From Ensifer adhaerens (GTDB lineage: Bacteria; Pseudomonadota; Alphaproteobacteria; Rhizobiales; Rhizobiaceae), in NCBI RefSeq assembly GCF_020035535.1, contig NZ_CP083349.1:2994501-3058500 (forward strand): a DNA stretch of 64,000 nt, written 5' to 3'. Positions within the stretch are counted from its first letter, which is position 1; every line of letters begins with the position of its first letter. Of this stretch, positions 27,414-36,818 are shown piece after piece. Position numbers and translations under genes: made by a program. The notes under the pieces are model-generated. The model was not told the DNA's origin. It worked only from the letters and a program-made list of their open reading frames with translations, and searched no databases.

Positions 27414-30400
27414 ATGAACGATATGCTGACGACCACGCCTGACTTTTCGACCGAAGCGGCGGCCGCGCTGCTGAAGGAGCACTACGGCCTCTCGGGCGCG
27501 CTCGCGCTTCTTGCCAGCGAACGCGACCAGAACTTCAAGGTCGAGGCTGAAGACGGCAGCACCTCTATCCTGAAGATCATCAATGCCGCCGAACCTGAAG
27601 TCGAAAGCGATTTCCAGACGGCGTTGCTGAAGCATGTCGGCACCCATGCCGCCGATCTGCCTGTGCCACATATTCGTCCGACATTGACCGGAGCGAGCCT
27701 CGCTTCGACGACAAGCGTGCGTGGCGTCAGCCATCGTCTGCGGCTTGTGAGCTGGGTCGAGGGCCTGCCGCTTGCCGAAACCGGGCGTAGCGACGCAGCG
27801 CTACGGTCGCTTGGGCAGATGCTCGGCCGCTTCGATGCCTCGCTCAAGGGTTTCATGCATCCGGGCGCGCTGCGCGACCTCGACTGGGATATCCGCCATG
27901 CCGGCCGCTCGGCCGATCGGCTGCACCATGTCGCTTCCGCCGACGATCGCGCTCTGCTGGAACGCTTCCTTGCCCGCTTCGAAATGACCGTGGCGCCGCG
28001 ACTTGCCACGCTTCGCGCCGCCGTCATCCACAACGATGCCAACGACTGGAACGTGCTGGTTGCCAAGGCCGATCATGACCACATCTCCGGCCTGATCGAT
28101 TTCGGCGACGCGCTGCATGCGCCCGTGATTGCCGAGGTGGCGATTGCGGCTGCCTATGCCGGCCTCGACCATCCCGATCCAATCGGCGCCGCCGCCGCGA
28201 TCGCCCGTGGTTTCCACGCGGAGTATCCGCTGACCGAGGATGAGGTCGACCTCCTCTTCGATCTCATCGCCATGCGCCTCGTCACGTCCGTGACCATTTC
28301 GGCGTCCCGCCGCGCCCATACTGACGACAATCCCTATCTCGCAATCAGCGAACGGCCGGCCTGGACGCTGTTGCGCAAGCTCGACCGGATGAACCCGCGT
28401 TTTGCCACCGCCATCCTGCGCAAGGCCTGCGGCTTCGAGGCAACCCCGGGCGCACACGCGATTGCCGCCTGGATCCGCGAGAACCGCAAGTCGCTGAAGC
28501 CGCTCCTTAAGCGTCCGGCGGCCACCTACCCGGCAGCGCTCGTTCCCTATGGCGACCCGCAGCATCCGATGACGGTGAAATCCGCAGGCGAACGGCCGGA
28601 TGAGGCCCAGGCGATCTGGGAAGACTATTGCCGCGAGCATGGCGTCGAGCTCGGCATCGGCCCCTTTGGCGAAGAACGTACCGTCTATGCCGGCGAAATG
28701 TTCGTCTCGCGCTTCATCGACCACACCCGCCGCACCCGCCATCTCGGGCTCGACCTGTTCATGGCCGCCGGCACCAAGCTCTACACCCCGCTTGCCGCGA
28801 CCGTCGTCAGCGTCGAGATCGAGAAAGACCCGCTCGGCTATGGCTGCCTGATAGCACTTCGCCACGAGCCCGAGGGCTGCCCGCCCTTCGTCACGCTCTG
28901 GGGTCATATGGCGCACGAAGCCATGGGACGCATCAAGGCCGGTGACAGGCTTGTGGCTGGCGCGCTCGTCGGCGAAATGGGGGCTCCAAAGGAGAACGGC
29001 GGCTGGGCGCCGCATCTGCATCTGCAGCTTTCCGCCGATACCAGCCTGACGGCGACCGAAATCCTCGGCGTCGGCGAGCCGCAGTTTCTCGACGTCTGGG
29101 CCGAACTCTTCCCCGATGCCCACACCTTTGCCGGCATTGCCGAGGAGTTCTACGAGAAGAAGGGTCGCTCGCACGAGGAGATCGTCAGAAGGCGCAAGGA
29201 ACTGCTCTTGCCGAACCTTTCGATCTCCTACGACAAGCCGATCAAGTTCGTGCGCGGCGAAGGCGTCTGGCTGATCGACGACAGCGGCCGCGCCTATCTC
29301 GATTGCTTCAACAATGTCTGCCACATCGGCCACGCCCATCCGGCGGTGGTCGAGGCAATGGCCAAGCAGGCGGCGATCCTCAACACCAACACCCGCTACC
29401 TTCACGACAACATCGTCGCCTATGCCGAGCGGCTGACGGCGACGCTGCCGAAAGAGTTGACGGTTGCCGGTTTCGTCAACAGCGGCTCGGAGGCCAATAG
29501 CCTGGCGCTCCGGCTGATGCGCGCCCATACCGGCCGCGAGAACGCGATCACGCTCGACTGGTCCTATCACGGCACGACACAGGAGCTGATCGATATCAGC
29601 CCCTACAAGTTCCGTCGCAAGGGCGGCAAGGGTCCGAAGCCGCATGTCCATGTGGCGACCATTCCCGACAGCTATCATGCGCCGGCGGACTGGCCGGCCG
29701 AGGAACACGGCAAGCGCTTCGCCGAAACCGTCGCCGAACTGATCGCAGCGATGAAGGCCAAGGGCGAAGGTCCGGGCTTCTTCATTGCGGAATCGATCCC
29801 GAGCGTCGCGGGCCAAGTGTTCCTGCCGGAGGGCTACCTGAAGGAAGTCTATCGCCTCGTGCGCGAAGCCGGCGGCGTCTGCATCGCCGACGAAGTGCAG
29901 GTCGGTTTCGGCCGCGTCGGCAGCCATTGGTGGGCCTTCGAGACACAAGGCGTCGTGCCTGACATCGTCACCATGGGCAAGCCGATCGGCGACGGCCATC
30001 CGCTCGCCGCCGTCGTCACGACCCGCGAAGTCACCGACAGCTTCAACAACGGCATGGAATACTTCAACACCTTCGGCGGCAACCCGGTCTCCTGCGCCGT
30101 CGGCCTCGCCGTGCTCGATGTGATCGAGGGACAGGATCTGCGCGGCAACGCGCTTTCGGTCGGCAACTATCTGATGGATGCCTTCCGCGCCATGCAGGCC
30201 CGCTACGAGGTGATCGGCGACGTGCGCGGCATGGGTCTGTTCCTCGGCATCGAGCTTGTCACCGACCGCAAGACCAAGGCGCCCGCGACCGAATTCGCCC
30301 GCGCCGTCTCGAACGGTGCCCGCCGTCGCGGCGTGCTGATGGGCACCGAAGGTCCGCATGACAACATCTTGAAAATGCGTCCGCCGATGATCTTCTCGAA

Positions 30401-30470
30401 ACGCGATGCGGACCATCTCATCGCCGTCCTCGAAGAGACCTTCGCCGACGTGGCAAGCAGACTCGGCTAA
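27414..30470 (+). CDS. Three-domain fusion: APH-type phosphotransferase, M23 domain, class III aminotransferase
   Basis: 1018 residues from the ATG at 27414 (GAGGA ribosome site). Residues about 20-330 form an aminoglycoside-phosphotransferase-like kinase with catalytic loop HNDANDWN (206-213) and metal motif LIDFGDA. Residues about 420-545 resemble an M23 metallopeptidase fold with the zinc pattern HLGLD (H443, D447) and HLH (534-536). Residues about 600-1018 are a class III PLP aminotransferase with [17 protein letters not shown] and PLP lysine K856 (TMGKPIGDG). A phosphorylated amino alcohol or hydroxy amino acid would be a natural two-step substrate (inference from the ethanolamine-phosphate and phospho-hydroxylysine lyases of the same aminotransferase branch). 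A divergent Lrp gene and an amino-acid binding protein flank it. Confidence 0.85.
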   Translation: MNDMLTTTPDFSTEAAAALLKEHYGLSGALALLASERDQNFKVEAEDGSTSILKIINAAEPEVESDFQTALLKHVGTHAADLPVPHIRPTLTGASLASTTSVRGVSHRLRLVSWVEGLPLAETGRSDAALRSLGQMLGRFDASLKGFMHPGALRDLDWDIRHAGRSADRLHHVASADDRALLERFLARFEMTVAPRLATLRAAVIHNDANDWNVLVAKADHDHISGLIDFGDALHAPVIAEVAIAAAYAGLDHPDPIGAAAAIARGFHAEYPLTEDEVDLLFDLIAMRLVTSVTISASRRAHTDDNPYLAISERPAWTLLRKLDRMNPRFATAILRKACGFEATPGAHAIAAWIRENRKSLKPLLKRPAATYPAALVPYGDPQHPMTVKSAGERPDEAQAIWEDYCREHGVELGIGPFGEERTVYAGEMFVSRFIDHTRRTRHLGLDLFMAAGTKLYTPLAATVVSVEIEKDPLGYGCLIALRHEPEGCPPFVTLWGHMAHEAMGRIKAGDRLVAGALVGEMGAPKENGGWAPHLHLQLSADTSLTATEILGVGEPQFLDVWAELFPDAHTFAGIAEEFYEKKGRSHEEIVRRRKELLLPNLSISYDKPIKFVRGEGVWLIDDSGRAYLDCFNNVCHIGHAHPAVVEAMAKQAAILNTNTRYLHDNIVAYAERLTATLPKELTVAGFVNSGSEANSLALRLMRAHTGRENAITLDWSYHGTTQELIDISPYKFRRKGGKGPKPHVHVATIPDSYHAPADWPAEEHGKRFAETVAELIAAMKAKGEGPGFFIAESIPSVAGQVFLPEGYLKEVYRLVREAGGVCIADEVQVGFGRVGSHWWAFETQGVVPDIVTMGKPIGDGHPLAAVVTTREVTDSFNNGMEYFNTFGGNPVSCAVGLAVLDVIEGQDLRGNALSVGNYLMDAFRAMQARYEVIGDVRGMGLFLGIELVTDRKTKAPATEFARAVSNGARRRGVLMGTEGPHDNILKMRPPMIFSKRDADHLIAVLEETFADVASRLG

Positions 30471-30574
30471 CGCCGGAGCGAATACAGCAAAACGACAGTC
30501 GATTGGCCGGGATGTGGACACATCCCGGCGGCGAAGACGCATGCCCTAAAAACATCAATGAGGAGAACAGGACA

Positions 30575-31585
30575 ATGAAACTTGGAGTTCTAGCACTGGC
30601 GAGCGCAGCGTTCCTCGCCGGCACCGCCGCCAACGCCGGCATGCTCGACGTGATCAAGGAACGCGGCGAACTTCGCTGCGGCGTCAGCCAGGGCGTGCTC
30701 GGCTTTTCCGCGCCCAACGACAAGGGCGAATGGAGCGGCTTCGACATCGATTTCTGCCGCGCAGTGGCCGCTGCAGCGCTCGGCAATCCCGACAAGGTGA
30801 AGTACATACCGCTCTCCACCAAGGAGCGCTTCACTGCGTTGCAGTCCGGCGAGGCCGACCTGCTTTCGCGCCAGACCACCTGGACGCTGTCGCGCGACAC
30901 CGATCTCGGCATGAGCTTCGTCGGCGTCAACTATTATGACGGCCAGGCCTTCATGGTGCGCAACGACCTTGGCGTGAAGAGCGTCAAGGAACTTTCGGGC
31001 GCCTCCGTTTGCACCGAGACCGGCACGACGACCGAGCAGAACATGGCCGACTATTTCGGCGCCAACAACATCCAGTACCAGGTGGTGGCTTTCGACAAAG
31101 CCGACCAGACGATCCAGGCCTTCAACACGGCACGCTGCGACGTCTATTCGACCGACGCTTCGGCGCTCTACGCCCAGCGCCTGACGCTGAACGATCCCGA
31201 TCGTTTCGTCGTGCTGCCTGAAGTGATCTCCAAGGAGCCGCTCGGTCCGGCCGTCCGCCAGGGCGACGACCAGTGGTTCAAGGTCGTGCGCTGGACGCTG
31301 TTTGCGCTGACCGAAGCGGAAGAGCTCGGCATCACCAAGGACAACGCCGCCAAGCTTCTCGAGAACGGGACGACCGCCCAGAAGCGTTTCCTCGGCATCG
31401 AAAACGAAGCGGGTAAGTCGCTCGGTCTCGATCCGAAATGGGCCTACCAGGCGGTTTCCGCCGTCGGCAACTATGGCGAGATCTTCGAGCGCCACCTCGG
31501 CAAGGATAGCCCGCTCAAAATCGAGCGCGGCCTCAACAAACTCTGGAGCCAGGGCGGCCTGATGTACGCCCCACCGGCACGCTGA
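30575..31585 (+). CDS. AapJ-like amino acid ABC transporter substrate-binding protein, orphan
   Basis: 336 residues from the ATG at 30575 behind AGGAGA. A signal peptide ends ANAGMLD; the SBP_bac_3 domain reads GELRCGVSQGVLGFSAPN, GFDIDFCRAVAAA, TKERFTALQSGEADLLSR. This is the pattern of AapJ, the binding protein of the general L-amino acid ABC system of rhizobia. No permease or ATPase gene follows; a terminator ends the transcript. It may feed the Aap permease coded elsewhere with the substrate of the preceding fusion enzyme (inference). Confidence 0.9.
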   Translation: MKLGVLALASAAFLAGTAANAGMLDVIKERGELRCGVSQGVLGFSAPNDKGEWSGFDIDFCRAVAAAALGNPDKVKYIPLSTKERFTALQSGEADLLSRQTTWTLSRDTDLGMSFVGVNYYDGQAFMVRNDLGVKSVKELSGASVCTETGTTTEQNMADYFGANNIQYQVVAFDKADQTIQAFNTARCDVYSTDASALYAQRLTLNDPDRFVVLPEVISKEPLGPAVRQGDDQWFKVVRWTLFALTEAEELGITKDNAAKLLENGTTAQKRFLGIENEAGKSLGLDPKWAYQAVSAVGNYGEIFERHLGKDSPLKIERGLNKLWSQGGLMYAPPAR

Positions 31586-31591
31586 TCCCGA

Positions 31592-31670
31592 GCAATTTCC
31601 GTCAGGAATTGCGCGAGAGATAAGCGCCAACGAGACGCCGCGGCCCTCCCCGCGACGTCTTTTCGTTTTT
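31592..31670 (+). terminator. Hairpins and intrinsic terminator after the AapJ-like gene
   Basis: A first hairpin (GCAATT... with GGAATTGC, 31592-31612) is followed by AGACG-c-CGCGG (31633-31643) paired with CCGCG-a-CGTCT (31650-31660) and a T-rich run to 31670. Confidence 0.8.
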
Positions 31671-31759
31671 GGTCACCTTGGGAGCAGGCAGGTGCATCGC
31701 GCGATTTTTGGTGACTGAAATACTCACACGATCGGCTCCTCTATCCGCGTCACAATGAC

Positions 31760-31791
31760 AAACGCCGCGACGGGCTTCCATCGCGGCGTTT
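31760..31791 (-). terminator. Hairpin at the end of the liv operon
   Basis: An 11-bp perfect stem (31760-31770 with 31781-31791) and 10-base loop downstream of livH; a second short hairpin (GCGGCC with GGCCGC, about 31806-31825) lies nearer the livH stop. Confidence 0.65.
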
Positions 31792-31832
31792 CTGTCGGCA
31801 TGAAGGCGGCCGATCTCCCGGCCGCTGTGTGC

Positions 31833-32720
31833 TTAGAGCTTGACGATCGTCTTGCGGGCAAGCAGGCCCTGGGGTGCAAAGAGCAACACGCCGATGACAA
31901 GCAGGATGGTGAAGGCATCGCGGTAGCTGAGCAGCCCTTCCGGCAGGTAGGCCTGCAGGAACACCTCGATAAAGCCAAGCAGAAATCCGCCGGCAACGGC
32001 ACCCGACAGGCTGCCGAGTCCCCCGATGATCGCGGCGATGAAGGCTTTGAGCACCGGCAGGAAGCCCATCAGCGGATCGACGCTGCCGCGCTGCGCCACC
32101 CAGAGGATGCCGGCAACACCAGCGAGCAGGCCGGAGATCGCAAAGGCGGTGGCGACCACCGCATTGGCGCGGATGCCCATCAGCCGCACGATGGCGAAAT
32201 CTTCCGAAGCGGCGCGCATGGCGCGACCGAGCACGGTCGTGCGCAGGAAGAGGTTGAGGCCGACGAGCATGATGATCGTGACGAGGATCGACGTGCCCTG
32301 GATGAGGCCGAGATGCAGGCCGCCGATCTCGATCGTGCCGGAAAAACTCTCGGGCATCGGCACTGGCTTCGGCCGAGCGGAGATGAAGTTCTGGAAGAGA
32401 ACGCGCAGGATGGCGCTGACGGCGAAGCTCGTCAGGAGCAGCGTCGTGCCGCTGGCACCGCGCACCGGCCGAAAAGCGATCCGCTCCATCAGCATGGCAA
32501 GCATGATTGCAATCATCAGCGCGGCGCAGACCGCAAGCGGAAATGGTAGCCCCAACAACAGCGCGAAGCAGAGGCCGTAGCCGGCAGCCGTCATCAACTC
32601 GCCGTGAGCGAAGTTGATGAGCCCCATGATCGAGAAGACGACCGCAAGACCGAGCGCCAGAAGCGCATAGGTGCCACCGAGGCTGAGCGCATTGACGAGC
32701 TGCTGCAGGAACATGTCCAT
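31833..32720 (-). CDS. livH: Branched-chain-type amino acid ABC permease (LivH-like)
   Basis: 295 residues, with about eight membrane segments. The ATG at 32720 (MDMFLQQLVNALSLGG) is chosen because GGAGGG lies seven bases upstream. Family motifs: GLINFAHGELMTAAGY, RPVRGASGTTLLLTSFAVS and GGLGSLSGAVAGGFLLG. It forms the inner-membrane channel with the LivM part of the fusion at 34762-36639. It is the last gene of the minus-strand unit 36639 to 31833. Confidence 0.92.
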   Translation of the reverse strand: MDMFLQQLVNALSLGGTYALLALGLAVVFSIMGLINFAHGELMTAAGYGLCFALLLGLPFPLAVCAALMIAIMLAMLMERIAFRPVRGASGTTLLLTSFAVSAILRVLFQNFISARPKPVPMPESFSGTIEIGGLHLGLIQGTSILVTIIMLVGLNLFLRTTVLGRAMRAASEDFAIVRLMGIRANAVVATAFAISGLLAGVAGILWVAQRGSVDPLMGFLPVLKAFIAAIIGGLGSLSGAVAGGFLLGFIEVFLQAYLPEGLLSYRDAFTILLVIGVLLFAPQGLLARKTIVKL

Positions 32721-32744
32721 GAATTGACCCTCCACGCACTCGGC

Positions 32745-33482
32745 TCAGGCGCCGAGATAGGCGCCCTGGATTTCGGTTGAATTGCGAAGCTCGGCAGCCG
32801 TGCCCGAAAGCACGATCCGGCCGTTGGCCATGACGTAGCCGGTATCTGCGATCTCGAGCGAGAGCGACACGTTCTGCTCGACGAGCAGGATCGTCAGGCC
32901 CTTCTGCCGGAGACCGGCGATCAGGTCGAAGATCAGGTCCACCACCTGCGGCGCAAGGCCGAGCGAGGGTTCGTCGAGCAGCAGGAGGTCCGGAGACGAC
33001 ATCATCGAACGCGCGATCGCCAGCATCTGCTGTTCGCCGCCAGAGAGCGATCCGGCCTTCTGGGTGAGCCGCTCCTTCAGGATCGGAAAGCGCGACAGCA
33101 TGTCTTCGCGCACCTCAGCGATCGCCCCGCGCGCCTTGTGCATGGCGCCACCGAGGAGCAGGTGTTCGTCGACCGTCAGGCTCGGAAAGATGCGCCGCCC
33201 CTCGGGCGTCAGCGTCATGCCGAGCCGGACGATCTGTTCCGGCGCAAGGCCCGAAATATCCTGGCCGTTGAACGACACGCGTCCCGCCTTCTTGCCCGCC
33301 AGGCCGACGAGCGAATTCAGCGTCGAACTCTTGCCGGCGCCGTTGGCGCCGAGCAGCGTGACGATCTGCCCCTTGCCGACGGTGAGGTCGACACCCTTCA
33401 GTGCCTCGACCGCGCCATAGGCGACCTTGAGACCGCTGACTTCCAGCAGCGGCTTCGAAACGGGAATTTCACTCATCATCAT
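32745..33482 (-). CDS. livF: Branched-chain-type amino acid ABC ATPase (LivF-like)
   Basis: 245 residues; three consecutive ATGs at the start (33482, 33479, 33476). Walker A GANGAGKSST, signature LSGGEQQMLAIARSM, Walker B LLLLDEPSLGLAP and H-loop region VEQNV are typical of LivF. It powers uptake together with the LivG half of the fusion protein. It is 24 bases upstream of livH on the same strand. Confidence 0.93.
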   Translation of the reverse strand: MMMSEIPVSKPLLEVSGLKVAYGAVEALKGVDLTVGKGQIVTLLGANGAGKSSTLNSLVGLAGKKAGRVSFNGQDISGLAPEQIVRLGMTLTPEGRRIFPSLTVDEHLLLGGAMHKARGAIAEVREDMLSRFPILKERLTQKAGSLSGGEQQMLAIARSMMSSPDLLLLDEPSLGLAPQVVDLIFDLIAGLRQKGLTILLVEQNVSLSLEIADTGYVMANGRIVLSGTAAELRNSTEIQGAYLGA

Positions 33483-33535
33483 CGGGGCAAAGTCCTTGCC
33501 ATGGATTGCGAAGCGCCTGTGGCGGCGACAGCAGA

Positions 33536-33564
33536 GGCAATCCCCGGCAAGACCGGGGATTGCC
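33536..33564 (-). promoter_or_regulatory. Intercistronic hairpin between the binding-protein gene and livF
   Basis: A 12-bp perfect stem (33536-33547 with 33553-33564) and a 5-base loop, with no T run. Such hairpins after binding-protein genes usually protect the upstream mRNA or attenuate read-through, which gives more binding protein than ATPase. Confidence 0.6.
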
Positions 33565-33576
33565 CTCTCCGTTCGA

Positions 33577-34740
33577 TCACGGTGCCGGAATGTCGGCGGC
33601 AGCCGGAACGCCCTGGCTGATCAGTTCGCGGTTGCCGCCTTCGATGCGTACCAGTGACACGGAGCGAAGCGGCATCCCTTGCGTGCCGGCATAGGTGATT
33701 GGGCCGGTCACGCCCTGGACGTTTTCGAGCGAAGCGATGGCATTGCGGATCGCGACCGGATCGATGCTGTTGGCTTCCGTCACCGCCGCGTCGATTACCT
33801 TGCCGAGGTCATAGCCATTGGCGATGTAGACCGTGTCCGGCACCTGGCCGAATTTCTCCTTGTACTTCACGTTGAAGTCGGCGAGCGGGCTGCCTTCGCT
33901 GGCAAAGCCGGCGGTGGTGAAGACGACGCCGTCGACGGTCGCGCCGAGGCCGAACGTCGTCGGCGAGTCGATGCCGTCGCTGCCCAGAATCGGGATCGTC
34001 ACGCCGGCGCCGCGCAACTGGCGGATGAAGGCCGGGAAGTCCGGCTCGTAGGCCGCCGTCATGATGACGTCCGGCGCCGGGTTCATCGCCTTGATCTTGG
34101 TGACCTCGGCGCCGAAGTCCTGCTGGCCCATGCTGAATGTGCCCTCGCCGAGCAACTCGCCGCCCTTGGCGGTGAAGGCTGCAGCGAAATACTCAGGCAG
34201 CTTCAGCGTGTAGGCGCTGTCGGGCGACTTCAGGATGTAGGCTTTCTTGTAGCCCTTCTCGGTGGCGTAGGTTGCAAGCACCGAGGCCTGGACGTTGTCG
34301 GCCGGATAGTTGCCGAACATGTAATCGCCGACGGCGAGCGGCATGGTGGGCGTTGTCGCGCAGAAGGAGAAGGCCGGGATCTGGGCGGCTTGGGTCACCT
34401 GGCCGGCGGCGATCGACGGATCGGCGTCGCAGGGTGTGATCATGATCTTGACGCCCTGGTCGACCAGCTCCTGCGCCACCAGCGCTGTCTGCGCCGCATC
34501 CGAGCGCGTATCCTTGGCAACGAGCTTGATCGGGAACTTGCCGGCAGCACCGCCGGCCGCGTTGATTTCCTCGACAGCCATTTCCAGGCCCTTCAGCGAC
34601 GGCTGGTCATAGGGGGCAAGGCCACCGGTCTGCGCGGTCGCAAGACCGATCACCAGGTCTTCCGCAAACGCCGGCAGAGCCGACAGCGTGAGGCCACCGA
34701 GCATGGTGGTGAGGCACAGGGCCGTTACGTTGTTCTTCAT
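33577..34740 (-). CDS. Branched-chain-type ABC transporter substrate-binding protein (LivK-like)
   Basis: 387 residues with a signal peptide (to about ALPAFAEDL). Peripla_BP_6 type: LVIGLATAQTGGLAPYDQ, KGLEMAVEEINAAGG, and a later LGSDGIDSPTTFG and YDLGKVIDAAV. Proteins of this kind bind branched-chain amino acids but also amides, urea or aromatic compounds, so the ligand is open. The gene lies between the LivM-LivG fusion gene and livF on the same strand. Confidence 0.9.
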   Translation of the reverse strand: MKNNVTALCLTTMLGGLTLSALPAFAEDLVIGLATAQTGGLAPYDQPSLKGLEMAVEEINAAGGAAGKFPIKLVAKDTRSDAAQTALVAQELVDQGVKIMITPCDADPSIAAGQVTQAAQIPAFSFCATTPTMPLAVGDYMFGNYPADNVQASVLATYATEKGYKKAYILKSPDSAYTLKLPEYFAAAFTAKGGELLGEGTFSMGQQDFGAEVTKIKAMNPAPDVIMTAAYEPDFPAFIRQLRGAGVTIPILGSDGIDSPTTFGLGATVDGVVFTTAGFASEGSPLADFNVKYKEKFGQVPDTVYIANGYDLGKVIDAAVTEANSIDPVAIRNAIASLENVQGVTGPITYAGTQGMPLRSVSLVRIEGGNRELISQGVPAAADIPAP

Positions 34741-34761
34741 CTGAAAAGTTCCCTCTCTTGA

Positions 34762-36639
34762 TTATGCAGGATTGTGCAGGCCCGGCGCGCCGGACGGCAG
34801 ACCGGGAACTTCCTCCTCGCCGCTTCGCGCCTGTGCCGATGAGCGGCGGCGGCCGATATAGGCCTCGATGACGGCCTGGTTGGCCTGGATTTCCGCCGGC
34901 GTGCCGATGGCTATCTGCTGACCCTTGTTGAGCACGACGACGACGTCGCAGAGCCGCATGATCAGCTTCAGGTCGTGCTCGACGACGAGCAGGCCGAGGC
35001 GATACTTCGTGCGGATGCGATCGAGGACATGCATCAGCTCCTCGGTCTCGGCTGGGTTCATGCCGGCGGCCGGCTCGTCGAGCAGCAGATAACGCGGCTT
35101 CAGTGCCAGCGCGCGGGCGATCTCCAGCCGTCGCTGCGCCCCATAGGAAAGCGTGCCGGCCAGCCTGTCGGCAAATTCCCCGAGGCCCACTTCCGCGAGC
35201 ACCGTCAGGGCGCGGGCGGCCGGGTCTTCGCCATCGGCCTTCAAGGCGCTTGCCGCAACCGTGACGTTTTCAAGGACGGTCAGGTTCTTGAAAAGACGAA
35301 TGTTCTGGAAGGTGCGAGCGAGACCCGCGACGGGAACGGCATGAACCGCAAGCGACGCAACATCCTGACCGTCGATCAACACGCGACCGCTCGACGGAGG
35401 AACAACGCCGGAAACGCTGTTGATCAGCGTCGACTTGCCGGCGCCGTTCGGACCGATCAGACCGGTGACGAGACCAGGCTTGATCTCGAAGTTGGCGTTC
35501 TCGAGCGCGACGAGACCCGCAAACCGCTTGCCGAGATTTTCGACTCGGAGCGTGCCTTGACCGGTTGCTGCACTGGCATCTGCCGGTACTGGGGTTCCGG
35601 CTTCGCCTTTCGAAGCGGCGCGCTTGAACCAGCCGAAGCGCTCGTCGAGTTCGCGCACGCCGAAAAGGCCGTCCTGCAGGCGGTACATGACGACGAGGAT
35701 CGCGACGCCGATGCCGATATCGGTGAGGCCGAAGACGGTCGGCAGTTTCAGGAAGCCGAGATCGACGCCGCCTTCGAGCTTCCGCAGGAGTTCGACGATC
35801 AGCATGATCACGGCGGCGCCGCCGACGGCACCCGAGACCGTGGTGATGCCGCCGAGGATCAACATCGCCAGCAGCATGAAGGTCAGATTGAAGTAGAAGT
35901 CCTTGGGCGAAAAGGCGCCGAGGAAATGCGCCAGCAAGGCGCCGGCGGCACCAGCGAGTATTGCGCCCAGAACCCAGGCGAAGAAGCGGTGCAGCTTGAC
36001 GTTGACGCCAACGGCGGTCGAGGCGATCTCGTCTTCACGCGACGCCCGAAGCTTCAGGCCGGCGCTCGAATCCCGATAGAGGCGCGCGACCGCGATGGCC
36101 GCAATGGCAAAGGGCAGCGCCACCCAGAGATTGACCGCGCGCGGGATCCCGAAAAACGTCTGGCTGCCGCGGGTGAAATCCGTCGAGGCGACAAGCACGA
36201 CATGCACGATGACGAGGAAGCCGAGCGTCGCGATCGAGGCTGACGAGCCGCCAAGGCGCGCAACCGGAATGCCGATCAGCACCGCGACCAGAGCAACGAC
36301 GACGAGGGCGATGGCAAGCGCCGGCAGGAAAGGCATGCCGATGCCCGCCAGCCATTCAGGCAGATGCGGCAGCGCCGTCTTCTGGATGATCGGGTTGAGT
36401 GTCAACAGGCCAGACGCATAGGCGCCGATCGCCATGAAGCCGACGTGACCGAAGGAAACGATGCCGGAATTGCCGGCGTAGATGCCGATGCCGAGCACGG
36501 CGATGACGTTGATCATGAACAGCGTCACCAGGCGCTCGCCGCTGCCCGGAAAGAACAGCGAGGCGATGACGGCGGCGGCCAAGAGCGGCAGCGACGTTAC
36601 AAGGATACCAAAGACGGTTTCTCGCCTGACGCGCACCAT
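34762..36639 (-). CDS. Fused LivM permease-LivG ATPase
   Basis: 625 residues from the ATG at 36639, with GGGGGAG six bases upstream. Residues about 1-340 are a LivM-type permease with about nine membrane segments (GNSGIVSFGHVGFMAIGAYA; GGITTVSGAVGGA). After a linker (about 345-385) residues about 386-605 are a LivG ATPase: Walker A GPNGAGKSTL, LSYGAQRRLEIARAL as signature, and LLLDEPAAGMNP. The fusion replaces two genes of the usual liv operon, which explains why only one separate ATPase (LivF) is seen. Confidence 0.92.
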   Translation of the reverse strand: MVRVRRETVFGILVTSLPLLAAAVIASLFFPGSGERLVTLFMINVIAVLGIGIYAGNSGIVSFGHVGFMAIGAYASGLLTLNPIIQKTALPHLPEWLAGIGMPFLPALAIALVVVALVAVLIGIPVARLGGSSASIATLGFLVIVHVVLVASTDFTRGSQTFFGIPRAVNLWVALPFAIAAIAVARLYRDSSAGLKLRASREDEIASTAVGVNVKLHRFFAWVLGAILAGAAGALLAHFLGAFSPKDFYFNLTFMLLAMLILGGITTVSGAVGGAAVIMLIVELLRKLEGGVDLGFLKLPTVFGLTDIGIGVAILVVMYRLQDGLFGVRELDERFGWFKRAASKGEAGTPVPADASAATGQGTLRVENLGKRFAGLVALENANFEIKPGLVTGLIGPNGAGKSTLINSVSGVVPPSSGRVLIDGQDVASLAVHAVPVAGLARTFQNIRLFKNLTVLENVTVAASALKADGEDPAARALTVLAEVGLGEFADRLAGTLSYGAQRRLEIARALALKPRYLLLDEPAAGMNPAETEELMHVLDRIRTKYRLGLLVVEHDLKLIMRLCDVVVVLNKGQQIAIGTPAEIQANQAVIEAYIGRRRSSAQARSGEEEVPGLPSGAPGLHNPA

Positions 36640-36732
36640 CCGCACTCCCCCAAATTTTCGGCCCGCCTCGTGTTTTTGGCTCGGGCCCGTTCCCGAAATG
36701 AACGTTATCGCAGATCGATCAAATGTCAATCT

Positions 36733-36746
36733 TGTTTCAAAAAACA
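36733..36746. promoter_or_regulatory. Candidate RpiR operator
   Basis: TGTTT-CAAA-AAACA is a perfect 5+5 dyad in an AT-rich stretch between the divergent liv and rpiR-type genes, where a local regulator should bind. Confidence 0.4.
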
Positions 36747-36818
36747 TTCTCTGCTAGCAATTCTGTAACAAAAAGTAGAAATTGGGGTTCACGCCATCAT
36801 TTTTGGGAGGCAGAAATC

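Noticed and set aside
27801..30542. Long minus-strand open frame (913 codons)
   Set aside because: It is the antisense shadow of the APH-M23-aminotransferase fusion gene in high-GC DNA, with no recognisable domain and no ribosome site.
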